This document shows, piece by piece, positions 8,459-14,615 of a DNA stretch of 34,508 nucleotides. The position numbers and the translations under genes were made by a program. The notes beneath the pieces are model-generated. The model ran no database searches and had not been told where the DNA came from. It saw only the letters and a program-made list of their open reading frames with translations. The DNA is from an uncultured Collinsella sp. (lineage in GTDB: Bacteria; Actinomycetota; Coriobacteriia; Coriobacteriales; Coriobacteriaceae). Location of the stretch: the NCBI GenBank assembly GCA_937934355.1, contig CALGZY010000110.1, forward strand, positions 1 through 34,508. The letters are read 5' to 3'. Positions within the stretch are counted from its first letter, which is position 1; every line of letters starts with the position of its first letter.

Positions 8459-8550
8459 AACGGGGGGCTTGCAGGACAAGACGGCAGGCTGAGATTGGGC
8501 GCGCCCGCCCTGACCCGCAAACCTGATATGGGTAATGCCAACGAAGGGAG
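8459..8550 (+). promoter_or_regulatory. TPP riboswitch (THI element)
   Basis: The conserved aptamer elements of the thiamin pyrophosphate riboswitch are present in order: a G-rich 5' strand (8460-8467), CTGAGA (8489-8494), the GC-rich helix with GACCCG, ACCTGAT (8521-8527), and GGGTAATGCCAACGAAGGGA (8530-8549). Bound TPP should lower thiC expression. The closing strand GAAGGGAG (8543-8550) also serves as the ribosome binding site of thiC, 8 nt from its ATG, so control is probably by hiding the ribosome site. No separate terminator hairpin lies between aptamer and gene. Confidence 0.95.
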
Positions 8551-8558
8551 CCGTGCCA

Positions 8559-9893
8559 ATGAGCACACAGACCGAGCCCAAGCTCGTCACGCAAATCGAC
8601 TTCGCCCGCGCCGGGCAGATCACACCGCAGATGAAGGAGGTCGCCGAGCGCGAGCATCGCGACCCCGAGTACATCCGCGAGCGCGTGGCCGACGGCCGCA
8701 TCGCCATTCCTGCCAACATCGTGCACATCAAAAAAGGCATGCGCGCCTTTGGCGTCGGTGAGGGCCTGTCCACCAAGGTCAACGTGAACTTGGGCATCTC
8801 GGGCGACAAGGCCGATGCCGCCGAGGAATGGAAGAAGGTCAAGATCGCCGAGGACTTTGGCGCCGACGCCATCATGGACCTCTCCAACTCGGGCAAGACG
8901 CGCCAGTTCCGCCAGCAGCTCATCGACGAGACGCCGCTCATGGTAGGTACCGTCCCCATGTACGACGCCATCGGCTACATGGAAAAGCCGCTGGTCAAGC
9001 TTACCAAGGACGACCTGTTCGAGGTCGTGCGCGCGCACGCCGAGGACGGCGTGGACTTTATGACCATCCACTGCGGCATCAACAAGTCGGTCACAAAGAC
9101 CTTTAAGGAGACCGGCCGCCTCATGAACATCGTGAGCCGCGGCGGCTCGCTGCTGTTTGGCTGGATGGAGGTCACCGGTAACGAGAACCCGTTCTATGAG
9201 TTCTACGACGAGCTGCTCGAAATCTGCCACGAGTACGACGTGACGATTTCGCTCGGCGACTCCTGTCGCCCGGGCTGCCTCTACGACTCCAACGACGCCA
9301 CCGAGACCGCCGAGATGATCGAGCTGGGCAAGCTGTGCAAGCGCGCATGGGCCGCCGGCGTCCAGGTTATGATCGAGGGTCCGGGCCACATGGCGCTCGA
9401 CGAGATCGCCGCCAACATGAAACTGCAGAAGCGCCTGTGCCACAACGCCCCGTTCTATGTGCTCGGGCCGCTGGTGACCGATATCGGCGTGGGCTACGAC
9501 CACATCACCGCTGCCATCGGCGGCGCTATCTCCGCCAGCTCCGGCGCCGACTTCCTGTGCTACGTGACGCCGGCCGAGCACTTGTGCCTGCCCAACGCCC
9601 AGGACGTGCTCGACGGCCTCATGGCCACCAAGATTGCCGCACACGCCGCCGACATCGCCAAAAAGGTGCCCCACGCCCGCGACATGGACGACAAGATGGG
9701 CCAGGCACGCCGCAAGCTCGACTGGGACGCCATGTGGAAGTGCGCGCTCGACCCGGTTACGGGCAAGAAGCGCTACGAGGAGTCCCCCGCCGCCACCGAG
9801 GGCACTTGCACCATGTGTGGCAAGATGTGCGCCGTCCGCACCGTCAACAAGATCTTCGAGGGCACCACGATCGACCTCGGCATGGAGGACTAA
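8559..9893 (+). CDS. thiC: Phosphomethylpyrimidine synthase ThiC
   Basis: Radical-SAM enzyme that rearranges aminoimidazole ribotide to HMP-phosphate, the pyrimidine half of thiamin. The 444-residue protein is the short form without the extra N-terminal domain found in many Proteobacteria. Conserved segments include NVNLGISGDK, ADAIMDLSNSGKTRQFRQ, GVDFMTIHCGINK, SLGDSCRPGCLYD, VMIEGPGHMALDE and the C-terminal cysteines CTMCGKMC (C417, C420, C424) for the 4Fe-4S cluster. As read, their spacing is CX2CX3C rather than the textbook CX2CX4C. ATG 8559 fits the riboswitch-embedded ribosome site; an in-frame ATG at 8535 lies inside the aptamer and is unlikely. The paralogue 5-hydroxybenzimidazole synthase is an alternative, but the TPP riboswitch and adjacent thiD favour ThiC. 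Confidence 0.95.
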   Translation: MSTQTEPKLVTQIDFARAGQITPQMKEVAEREHRDPEYIRERVADGRIAIPANIVHIKKGMRAFGVGEGLSTKVNVNLGISGDKADAAEEWKKVKIAEDFGADAIMDLSNSGKTRQFRQQLIDETPLMVGTVPMYDAIGYMEKPLVKLTKDDLFEVVRAHAEDGVDFMTIHCGINKSVTKTFKETGRLMNIVSRGGSLLFGWMEVTGNENPFYEFYDELLEICHEYDVTISLGDSCRPGCLYDSNDATETAEMIELGKLCKRAWAAGVQVMIEGPGHMALDEIAANMKLQKRLCHNAPFYVLGPLVTDIGVGYDHITAAIGGAISASSGADFLCYVTPAEHLCLPNAQDVLDGLMATKIAAHAADIAKKVPHARDMDDKMGQARRKLDWDAMWKCALDPVTGKKRYEESPAATEGTCTMCGKMCAVRTVNKIFEGTTIDLGMED

Positions 9894-9898
9894 CCCTG

Positions 9899-9923
9899 TC
9901 GCCGCGGCCGCTTCTGGCGGCGA
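9899..9923 (+). terminator. Weak hairpin just after thiC
   Basis: TCGCCGC (9899-9905) pairs with GCGGCGA (9917-9923), loop 11 nt, 6 nt after the thiC stop. No T-run follows, so it may only stabilise the message end. Confidence 0.3.
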
Positions 9924-9938
9924 GCTGGTGCCTGTCAA

Positions 9939-9967
9939 TTGTTGACTTGTGAACATTTACTTACACT
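9939..9967 (+). promoter_or_regulatory. Candidate thiD promoter
   Basis: TTGTTG (9939-9944) and TACACT (9962-9967) are separated by 17 nt, with start expected near 9974, about 100 nt before thiD. A second possible -10, TATAAT at 10024-10029, has no good -35. There is no second TPP aptamer, so thiD is controlled by the riboswitch only if read through from thiC. Confidence 0.4.
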
Positions 9968-9988
9968 TGCGTAGAGATTGCATCGCCC

Positions 9989-10018
9989 GCCCGGGTTCGG
10001 CATAGAGTCGGCCCGGGC
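9989..10018 (+). other. GC-rich hairpin in the thiD leader
   Basis: GCCCGGG (9989-9995) pairs with CCCGGGC (10012-10018) around a 16-nt loop and is followed by ATCTTTATAAT. It could be a weak terminator or attenuator between thiC and thiD. Confidence 0.35.
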
Positions 10019-10075
10019 ATCTTTATAATGCTGGCTTAAAGACCCATTTGATTCCGACCGAACAAGGGAGCGAAC

Positions 10076-10906
10076 ATGGATCGTAGTAAGGTACCTGCCG
10101 TCCTGTCCATCGCGGGATCCGATTCCAGCGGTGGCGCCGGCATTCAGGCCGACATCAAGACCATCACGGCGCACCGCCTGTATGCCGAGACGGCCATCAC
10201 CGCCATCACAGCGCAAAACACCCTGGGCGTTACCGCCGTGCAGGATATCTCGCCAGATATCGTAGCCGCGCAAATTGACGCCGTTTTTGACGATATCCGC
10301 CCCAGCGCCGTCAAGATCGGCATGGTTTCTTCTGTCGAGATTATCGAAGTCATCGCCGACCGCTTGAGCGCCTGGAACGCAACGAACGTGGTCGTCGACC
10401 CCGTCATGGTCGCCACCTCGGGCGCGCGGCTGATTGCCGAAGATGCCGCCGAGGCGCTCACCCGCCGCCTGTTCCCGCTAGCGACGGTTATCACGCCCAA
10501 TATTCCCGAGGCCATGGCACTGCTCGACTATGAGGTCGACTCCGAGCGCACGCAGCAAAATGCTGCCATGCTCCTCACCCGCCGCTTTGGTTGCGCGTCT
10601 CTCGTTAAGGGCGGGCATTTTGTCAACGAGGCCAACGATGTGCTAGCAGAGCCCGCGCCGCTCGATGACGAGGGCAACCACCTGGGCGATCCGCTCACCA
10701 CGTGGTTCCGCCACAAGCGCATCGAGACCGGCAACACGCATGGCACCGGTTGCACGCTCTCGTCCGCCATCGCCTGCGCGCTGGCCCAGGGCATGGATCT
10801 TGCCGACGCCGTCAACGCCGGCAAGGCCTACCTAACCGGCGCTCTCGCCGCCGGCTTTGACATGGGCAAAGGCTCCGGCCCCGTTAACCATATGTGGCAG
10901 TATTAA
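10076..10906 (+). CDS. thiD: Hydroxymethylpyrimidine/phosphomethylpyrimidine kinase
   Basis: Phosphorylates HMP and then HMP-phosphate to HMP-pyrophosphate, which ThiE couples to the thiazole to form thiamin phosphate. The 276-residue protein is a ribokinase-fold enzyme: N-terminal SIAGSDSSGGAGIQADIKT (about residues 11-29), MVATSGARL, VITPNIPEA, and the anion-hole motif NTHGTGCTLSSAIA with the conserved cysteine C226. Length is as usual. The ATG at 10076 follows AAGGGAG. It lies 182 nt after thiC, the step that makes its substrate, so the two probably act together. thiE, thiM and thiazole genes are not in the window. Confidence 0.96.
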   Translation: MDRSKVPAVLSIAGSDSSGGAGIQADIKTITAHRLYAETAITAITAQNTLGVTAVQDISPDIVAAQIDAVFDDIRPSAVKIGMVSSVEIIEVIADRLSAWNATNVVVDPVMVATSGARLIAEDAAEALTRRLFPLATVITPNIPEAMALLDYEVDSERTQQNAAMLLTRRFGCASLVKGGHFVNEANDVLAEPAPLDDEGNHLGDPLTTWFRHKRIETGNTHGTGCTLSSAIACALAQGMDLADAVNAGKAYLTGALAAGFDMGKGSGPVNHMWQY

Positions 10907-10920
10907 GACTCGCAGTTCAA

Positions 10921-10957
10921 AACCACCGCAAAGGGGACAGGCACCTTTGCGGTGGTT
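10921..10957 (+). terminator. thiD terminator hairpin
   Basis: A perfect 14-bp stem, AACCACCGCAAAGG (10921-10934) and CCTTTGCGGTGGTT (10944-10957), with loop GGACAGGCA. It begins 14 nt after the thiD stop. There is no long T-run, so it may instead be an intergenic palindromic element; its stem resembles the hairpin at 11198-11232. Confidence 0.65.
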
Positions 10958-10967
10958 CCCACAAACA

Positions 10968-11184
10968 TCTCGATCTGTAACAGTTAGAGTCCATTTTTCG
11001 GCCCACCTGTTACAAATCGAGACATCCAAATTCCATTGAGAAGATAATCTCGATGTGTAACATTAACTCGGCAAAATCGACCCTAGATGTTACAGATCGA
11101 GACAAACGACCGATATCGACCTAAAAAAATCTCAATCTGTAACATCTAGCCCGTTTTCGGCCTTACAACTGTTACAGATCAAGA
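10968..11184. repeat. Tandem array of three similar inverted repeats
   Basis: Three units repeat with a period of 80-82 nt. Each has a left arm like TCTCGATCTGTAACA (starting 10968, 11048, 11130) and a right arm like TGTTACAGATCGAGA (ending 11022, 11102, 11184). Arms pair 15/16, 15/16 and 13/15. Loops of 23-25 nt differ, but units 1 and 3 share a CnTTTTCGGCC-like core, and unit 2 carries a similar core inverted (CGGCAAAATCG), as if unit 2 were flipped. Spacers between units are 25 and 27 nt. Mismatches in units 1 and 3 become G-U pairs only in minus-strand RNA, which hints that the RNA, if any, is read leftward. The array lies between convergent thiD and an esterase gene, so it is not an ordinary promoter region. 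Confidence 0.9.
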
Positions 11185-11197
11185 CAAATCAACGAAA

Positions 11198-11232
11198 CAA
11201 GCCACCGCAAGGAGAACTATTGTGGTGGTTTG
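11198..11232. terminator. Hairpin between the repeat array and the esterase gene
   Basis: CAAGCCACCGCAA (11198-11210) and TTGTGGTGGTTTG (11220-11232) pair over 13 positions, two of them G-U in plus-strand RNA (A-C mismatches on the minus strand). It begins 8 nt beyond the esterase stop codon. It may terminate the minus-strand gene or mark the right border of the repeat array, since it shares CCACCGCAA and GGTGGTT with the hairpin on the other side. Confidence 0.5.
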
Positions 11233-11240
11233 GGGCCGTG

Positions 11241-11900
11241 CTACTCACCGAGCATCTCTTGGAGCTTGGCTGCCACGGCGTGACCCAGGCTCTCGTGGCT
11301 TTCGGGCATCATATGCAGATAGTCGATATCGCCCGGCTCGGCAAAGTCGGCTGCATTCAAAAAGTCGCAGCCAAACTGCTCAGCCACATGCGCGTAGTAC
11401 TCACCAAAATGTTCCGAGGCTTCTACGGAATGCTCGTCAAAATCGGTCATATATACGTCGGCGATCTGCGGCTTGATCTTGATAGGCGCCATCAGCAGAA
11501 TGCGCGGACAAGGCGCAGCGTCGGTCCACGGAAACGCGCGGACGGCGCGAATCAGCGCCATGGCGCCACGGGCGATATCGGAAGCTGTCACGTTAAAGAC
11601 CGTCTTACAGTCGTTGGTGCCCAGCATGATCACAATGGCGTCCAGCGGCTTATGGGCCTCGAGCAGCATCGGAAGTGCGCGGATGCCGTTAAGATTGGTG
11701 TCCAGATGGCACATGTCGTCGCGTACCGTCGTGCGGCCGTTGAGGCCTTCTTCAATTACATGCCAGCCCTCGCCTAAGTCACGTTGGGCCACGCCGCACC
11801 AGCGCACATCCTGCGCATAGCGCACCGCGGTGCCGTCGCGCATGCCCGCCGGATCGTAACCATAGGTGTTGCTGTCGCCAAAGCATAGAACGTTTTTCAT
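11241..11900 (-). CDS. SGNH/GDSL hydrolase, arylesterase-like
   Basis: A 219-residue serine hydrolase with no signal peptide, so probably cytosolic. All four SGNH blocks are visible: FGDSNTYG (S10), EEGLNGRTT (G52), MLGTNDCK (N96) and DYLHMMPESHESLG (D193, H196). The pattern, including VRWCGV after the first block and VIEEGL before the second, resembles the Mycobacterium smegmatis AcT arylesterase/acyltransferase group rather than secreted lipases or sialate esterases. The natural ester substrate is unknown. ATG 11900 is preceded by a GAGGGG ribosome site. It follows the PARG-like gene on the same strand, but a terminator stands between them, so it is probably its own unit. Confidence 0.88.
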   Translation of the reverse strand: MKNVLCFGDSNTYGYDPAGMRDGTAVRYAQDVRWCGVAQRDLGEGWHVIEEGLNGRTTVRDDMCHLDTNLNGIRALPMLLEAHKPLDAIVIMLGTNDCKTVFNVTASDIARGAMALIRAVRAFPWTDAAPCPRILLMAPIKIKPQIADVYMTDFDEHSVEASEHFGEYYAHVAEQFGCDFLNAADFAEPGDIDYLHMMPESHESLGHAVAAKLQEMLGE

Positions 11901-11919
11901 CGTAAGCCCCTCGCTCAGT

Positions 11920-11953
11920 AAAAAGCCGACGGAAGCAGCCTCTCCCGCCGGCT
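11920..11953 (-). terminator. Terminator after the PARG-like gene
   Basis: In minus-strand RNA a 9-bp stem (arms 11945-11953 and 11924-11932, one G-U pair) encloses a 12-nt loop and runs into five Us (plus-strand A-run 11920-11924). It lies 25 nt after the stop codon at 11979. Confidence 0.75.
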
Positions 11954-11978
11954 CGACCTATCTGTCAGCACGTACCGA

Positions 11979-13112
11979 TTACAGGTACTTGCGCCAATCG
12001 TCCTCGTCCTCATCATCCTCGGTAGCAGCCTGGGTCTGCTCGGCGGCGCGAGCTGCCGCAGCGCGAGCGGCAACCTGGGCATAGGACTCCTCGTTGCGCT
12101 CGGGGAAGTTTGCCAGCACGTGCTCGAACTTGGCAAAATCCTCATCCCAGCGCGTAGAAGGCACGGCAAAGAAGACTTGCTTGACCTTAAAGTCGCCCGA
12201 CGCGAGCTCCTTGCGGAAGAGCTCGGCCACGGCCTCTGCGTCAAAGCCGTTGTTGTCGCAGCCCCAAGCGCCCAGCACGAGCTTCTCGCGACCCAGCTCG
12301 TCGCAGATGGCAAGCACAAAGCGAATGCGGTCGCGCAGGGCATCCAGCAGAGCATCGTCGCTCACGCGATACTCCTGGCGGGCGCGCTTAACGTTGGGCG
12401 CGGCGGCCACGATCACGTCGGCGTATGCATGCACGTGGTTGCGGTCGAAGCGCACCGCAGGCACCACCAGCGCACGGTTTCGGTAAAGCTCGCAGTTGAT
12501 GTTGCGGCGACGGTTCTCGCCGTACCATTTGCGCTGCTTATCGAGAACGTTGTACAGATACGAATCGGCGCACAGCGTGGCCTCCTGGCCCAGATAACCC
12601 TGAATATAGCCACCGCCCGGATTGGTGAACGAGGCAAAGGCGAGCACGGCCATGTCGCAGAACTGCGCGTAGCCTCGGCCATTATCCAGAATGGCCTGCG
12701 TGGCAGAGGCGTCGAGCACGGTGACCTCGGGCAGGACCGGAGCGGGCTCCTCGGCGGCAGGCGCGGACTCGGTCTCCGTGGCCTCCTCTGCGGGTGCAGG
12801 CTCGGCCGTAACCTCGGTCTCGGCGGACGCAACCTCAGCGGTCTCGGCCTCGGCGGCCTCAGACTCCTCGGCAACCTGTTCCTCGACAGCGTCGGCCGCT
12901 TGGGCCTTGGCCTTCATCGCCGCGACAAAGCCGGCAGGCATACCGTCAAACTCGCGAACACCGGCAAGCGAACGCTCGATATCCTTGGCGCACGCTTCGG
13001 ACACAGTTGCCACGTGACGCTCGGCGGCCTTGGCACGGGCCTCGCGCTTGGGATTGGGCTGACCCGCTCGGTTGGACCTGCGGTTACGGTTCCTGTTGTC
13101 GACGTCTGCCAT
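11979..13112 (-). CDS. PARG-like macrodomain protein (TIGR02452 type) with acidic insert
   Basis: A 377-residue protein related to bacterial poly(ADP-ribose) glycohydrolases, which remove ADP-ribose from proteins or nucleic acids. The core has AFASFTNPGGGYIQGYLG (NPGGG at 164-168) followed by QEATLCADS, and later VLGAWGCDNNGFD. The family signature is GGG-X6-8-QEE; here it is GGG-X7-QEA, so the second glutamate, the main catalytic one in studied PARGs, is replaced by A178. Residues about 1-35 are basic; 72-130 form an Ala/Glu-rich low-complexity insert between the N-terminal helix region and the core; the C-terminus is acidic (EDDEDEDDWRKYL). The ATG at 13112 follows AAAGGTGG. It could bind ADP-ribose without cleaving it, or use another acid. 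Confidence 0.8.
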   Translation of the reverse strand: MADVDNRNRNRRSNRAGQPNPKREARAKAAERHVATVSEACAKDIERSLAGVREFDGMPAGFVAAMKAKAQAADAVEEQVAEESEAAEAETAEVASAETEVTAEPAPAEEATETESAPAAEEPAPVLPEVTVLDASATQAILDNGRGYAQFCDMAVLAFASFTNPGGGYIQGYLGQEATLCADSYLYNVLDKQRKWYGENRRRNINCELYRNRALVVPAVRFDRNHVHAYADVIVAAAPNVKRARQEYRVSDDALLDALRDRIRFVLAICDELGREKLVLGAWGCDNNGFDAEAVAELFRKELASGDFKVKQVFFAVPSTRWDEDFAKFEHVLANFPERNEESYAQVAARAAAARAAEQTQAATEDDEDEDDWRKYL

Positions 13113-13177
13113 ACGTGGCCACCTTTCCTGTCGCTGCCGCTATCGGCTTTTCCCATCCATGATACCCCGCCGCGCAC

Positions 13178-13203
13178 AAAAAAGACGGCCCCGAAGGACC
13201 GCC
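13178..13203 (-). terminator. Terminator of the BI-1 family gene
   Basis: In minus-strand RNA an 8-bp stem (two G-U pairs) is closed by a stable C(UUCG)G tetraloop (stem-loop at 13184-13203) and followed by six Us (plus-strand A-run 13178-13183). It is 49 nt beyond the stop codon at 13253. Confidence 0.88.
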
Positions 13204-13252
13204 TTTCGCATCGTTTTACCGTGTCCGGCAGGAAGCGTCGCAATGCCGCGCT

Positions 13253-13948
13253 TTAATCGCGACGGCCGAGGATGTTCAAAATGCGCAGGAACACGTTGAT
13301 AATATCCACGAACAGGTTAGAGGCCATGAGCACGGCGTTGGGCAGCGTAGGCGGCACCGTCGTGGCAACATAGGTGTCGTAGCCAATAAAGCCGGCGAAC
13401 ACCACAATCACGATCAGGTCGGTGATGGACTGCGAAACGCCCATGAACATCAGCACGATCTCAACCAGAATAGTGGCGAGCAGAATACCAAAACCGATGC
13501 CATACACACGCTGGAAAAACTTGGGGAAGGTCACGCCAAGCGCGCCAAAGACAAAGGTGATGGCGGCCGTGGCGATAAAAGCGGTGTTGATGGTGGGCAG
13601 GTCATAGTTGGCAAGGCCAAACGACGCGGTCAGGCCAAAGGTACTCGCAAAGATTACGTAGCCCACAAGGGACAGGCCCACGGACTGCTTGCTGGCGGCG
13701 GCCGACATCATGACCATGCCGACGATGGTCAAAATAAACGAGCCAAAGACCAGCGGCAAGGCGGCGCCGCTCATCATCATGCGCGCAAACGACATGGTGC
13801 TCGTAAAGTAGGCGCCGGCGCCCATGGCGCAAAAGCCCAAGAAGATCAGGGCAGACATGGCGAGATTGTACGCGCGCGGCGACATCTCCTTGGCACGGCT
13901 TGCACCGGTCTCGATGGGGCCGTTCTGATAGCCCTGGATATCGTTCAT
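13253..13948 (-). CDS. Bax inhibitor-1/YccA family membrane protein
   Basis: A 231-residue inner-membrane protein of the TMBIM/BI-1 family (COG0670 type). Structurally studied bacterial members are pH-sensitive calcium leak channels; the physiological role here is not known. About seven hydrophobic segments follow a short cytosolic N-terminus (MNDIQGYQNGPIETGASR). The C-terminus carries the family pattern VVFAGFIGYDTY (with the aspartate proposed to sense pH) and NLFVDIINVFLRILNILGRR. I start at the ATG at 13948, with AAGGACG upstream; an earlier in-frame start at 13972 has poor support. It has its own UUCG terminator, and a 14-bp inverted repeat surrounds its likely promoter. Confidence 0.92.
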   Translation of the reverse strand: MNDIQGYQNGPIETGASRAKEMSPRAYNLAMSALIFLGFCAMGAGAYFTSTMSFARMMMSGAALPLVFGSFILTIVGMVMMSAAASKQSVGLSLVGYVIFASTFGLTASFGLANYDLPTINTAFIATAAITFVFGALGVTFPKFFQRVYGIGFGILLATILVEIVLMFMGVSQSITDLIVIVVFAGFIGYDTYVATTVPPTLPNAVLMASNLFVDIINVFLRILNILGRRD

Positions 13949-13975
13949 ACTTCGTCCTTTCAAAAAGCGCACGAC

Positions 13976-14040
13976 AGCGCCGTAGGTAACAACATTCCTG
14001 CCATTGTACCCGAATGCCGCACGTCCTTACCTACGGCGCT
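13976..14040. promoter_or_regulatory. 14-bp perfect inverted repeat flanking a candidate BI-1 promoter
   Basis: AGCGCCGTAGGTAA (13976-13989) and TTACCTACGGCGCT (14027-14040) are exact inverse copies 37 nt apart. The right arm is the last four codons plus stop of the small gene at 14027; the left arm lies in the leader of the BI-1 gene. Between them, on the minus strand, is TACAAT (plus-strand 14003-14008), a good -10 element. The pair may act as a terminator of the small gene (a T-run follows about 10 nt later) or as paired operator half-sites. Confidence 0.55.
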
Positions 14041-14365
14041 CGCCCTCAAGCGTACGATCAAAGGCCCAGACCCACCAACGCATCACGTGTGTCTGCGAGC
14101 CGTCTGCCCGCTCGCGCGTCTGGTCCTCCAGATACAACTCGGTCGCGTGCCCGCCAAAACGCACCTTATATGTTGCCGTACGGATGCCGTGGACCATCAG
14201 GCCAAACCCGGTGGTCGAGATAATTTCGTCGATCGTAAAACAACGGCCGTCGACCCAGCAGACGGTGACCGGCACGACTTGTCCGCCCGCGAGGATGCGA
14301 GCCACGACGTCCACATACTGCTTGTGTACGCGCCGAGTTTTGCCGTCTGTCTGTCGATATTCCAT
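14027..14365 (-). CDS. Small unknown protein
   Basis: A 112-residue cytosolic protein without membrane segment or signal. It is rich in beta-prone residues (ILAGGQVVPVTVCWVDGR, TATYKVRFGGHATELYLED) and ends RWWVWAFDRTLEGERRR. The look is that of a small single-domain beta protein; I cannot name a family. The ATG at 14363-14365 is preceded by AGGAGG with only one base between, unusually close, yet no better in-frame start exists: the ATG at 14386 has no ribosome site. Its stop codon is part of a 14-bp inverted repeat that may end its transcript before the BI-1 gene. It is divergent from the PiT transporter. Confidence 0.65.
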   Translation of the reverse strand: MEYRQTDGKTRRVHKQYVDVVARILAGGQVVPVTVCWVDGRCFTIDEIISTTGFGLMVHGIRTATYKVRFGGHATELYLEDQTRERADGSQTHVMRWWVWAFDRTLEGERRR

Positions 14366-14550
14366 GCCTCCTATTATCGAACGCATGTTTGCATGTTGTA
14401 AAGCGAACAGACTGTGGTTTTGGAGTGTCGTAGTAATCGCACGTGTCCGCATGGCGTGTTAGCAAAAAGAACACCCGCGGTCAACAGGGCTAATATTCAA
14501 TTTTAGTGCCAAAAAGTTCACTTCTCCCATCAGAACTCGGTAAAGAGACC

Positions 14551-14585
14551 CGCAGGAGGTGATACGATTTATCATGTTTTTGTAA
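14551..14585 (+). other. Strong ribosome-site-like sequence in the PiT leader
   Basis: AGGAGGTGA (14554-14562) is the best Shine-Dalgarno sequence nearby but lies more than 50 nt before the PiT start. A GTG within it (14559) opens a frame of eight codons (GTG ATA CGA TTT ATC ATG TTT TTG) ending at TAA, 14583-14585. TGATA/TATCA arms (14560-14574) flank it. It could be a leader peptide or a chance match. Confidence 0.25.
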
Positions 14586-14615
14586 CGTGTCTGCAAACTT
14601 CGAGAAAGCCCATAT

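Noticed and set aside
10968..11184. Reading the triple repeat as a CRISPR array
   Set aside because: Arms alternate in orientation, the repeats are imperfect, only three units exist, the spacers are partly alike, and no cas genes are near.
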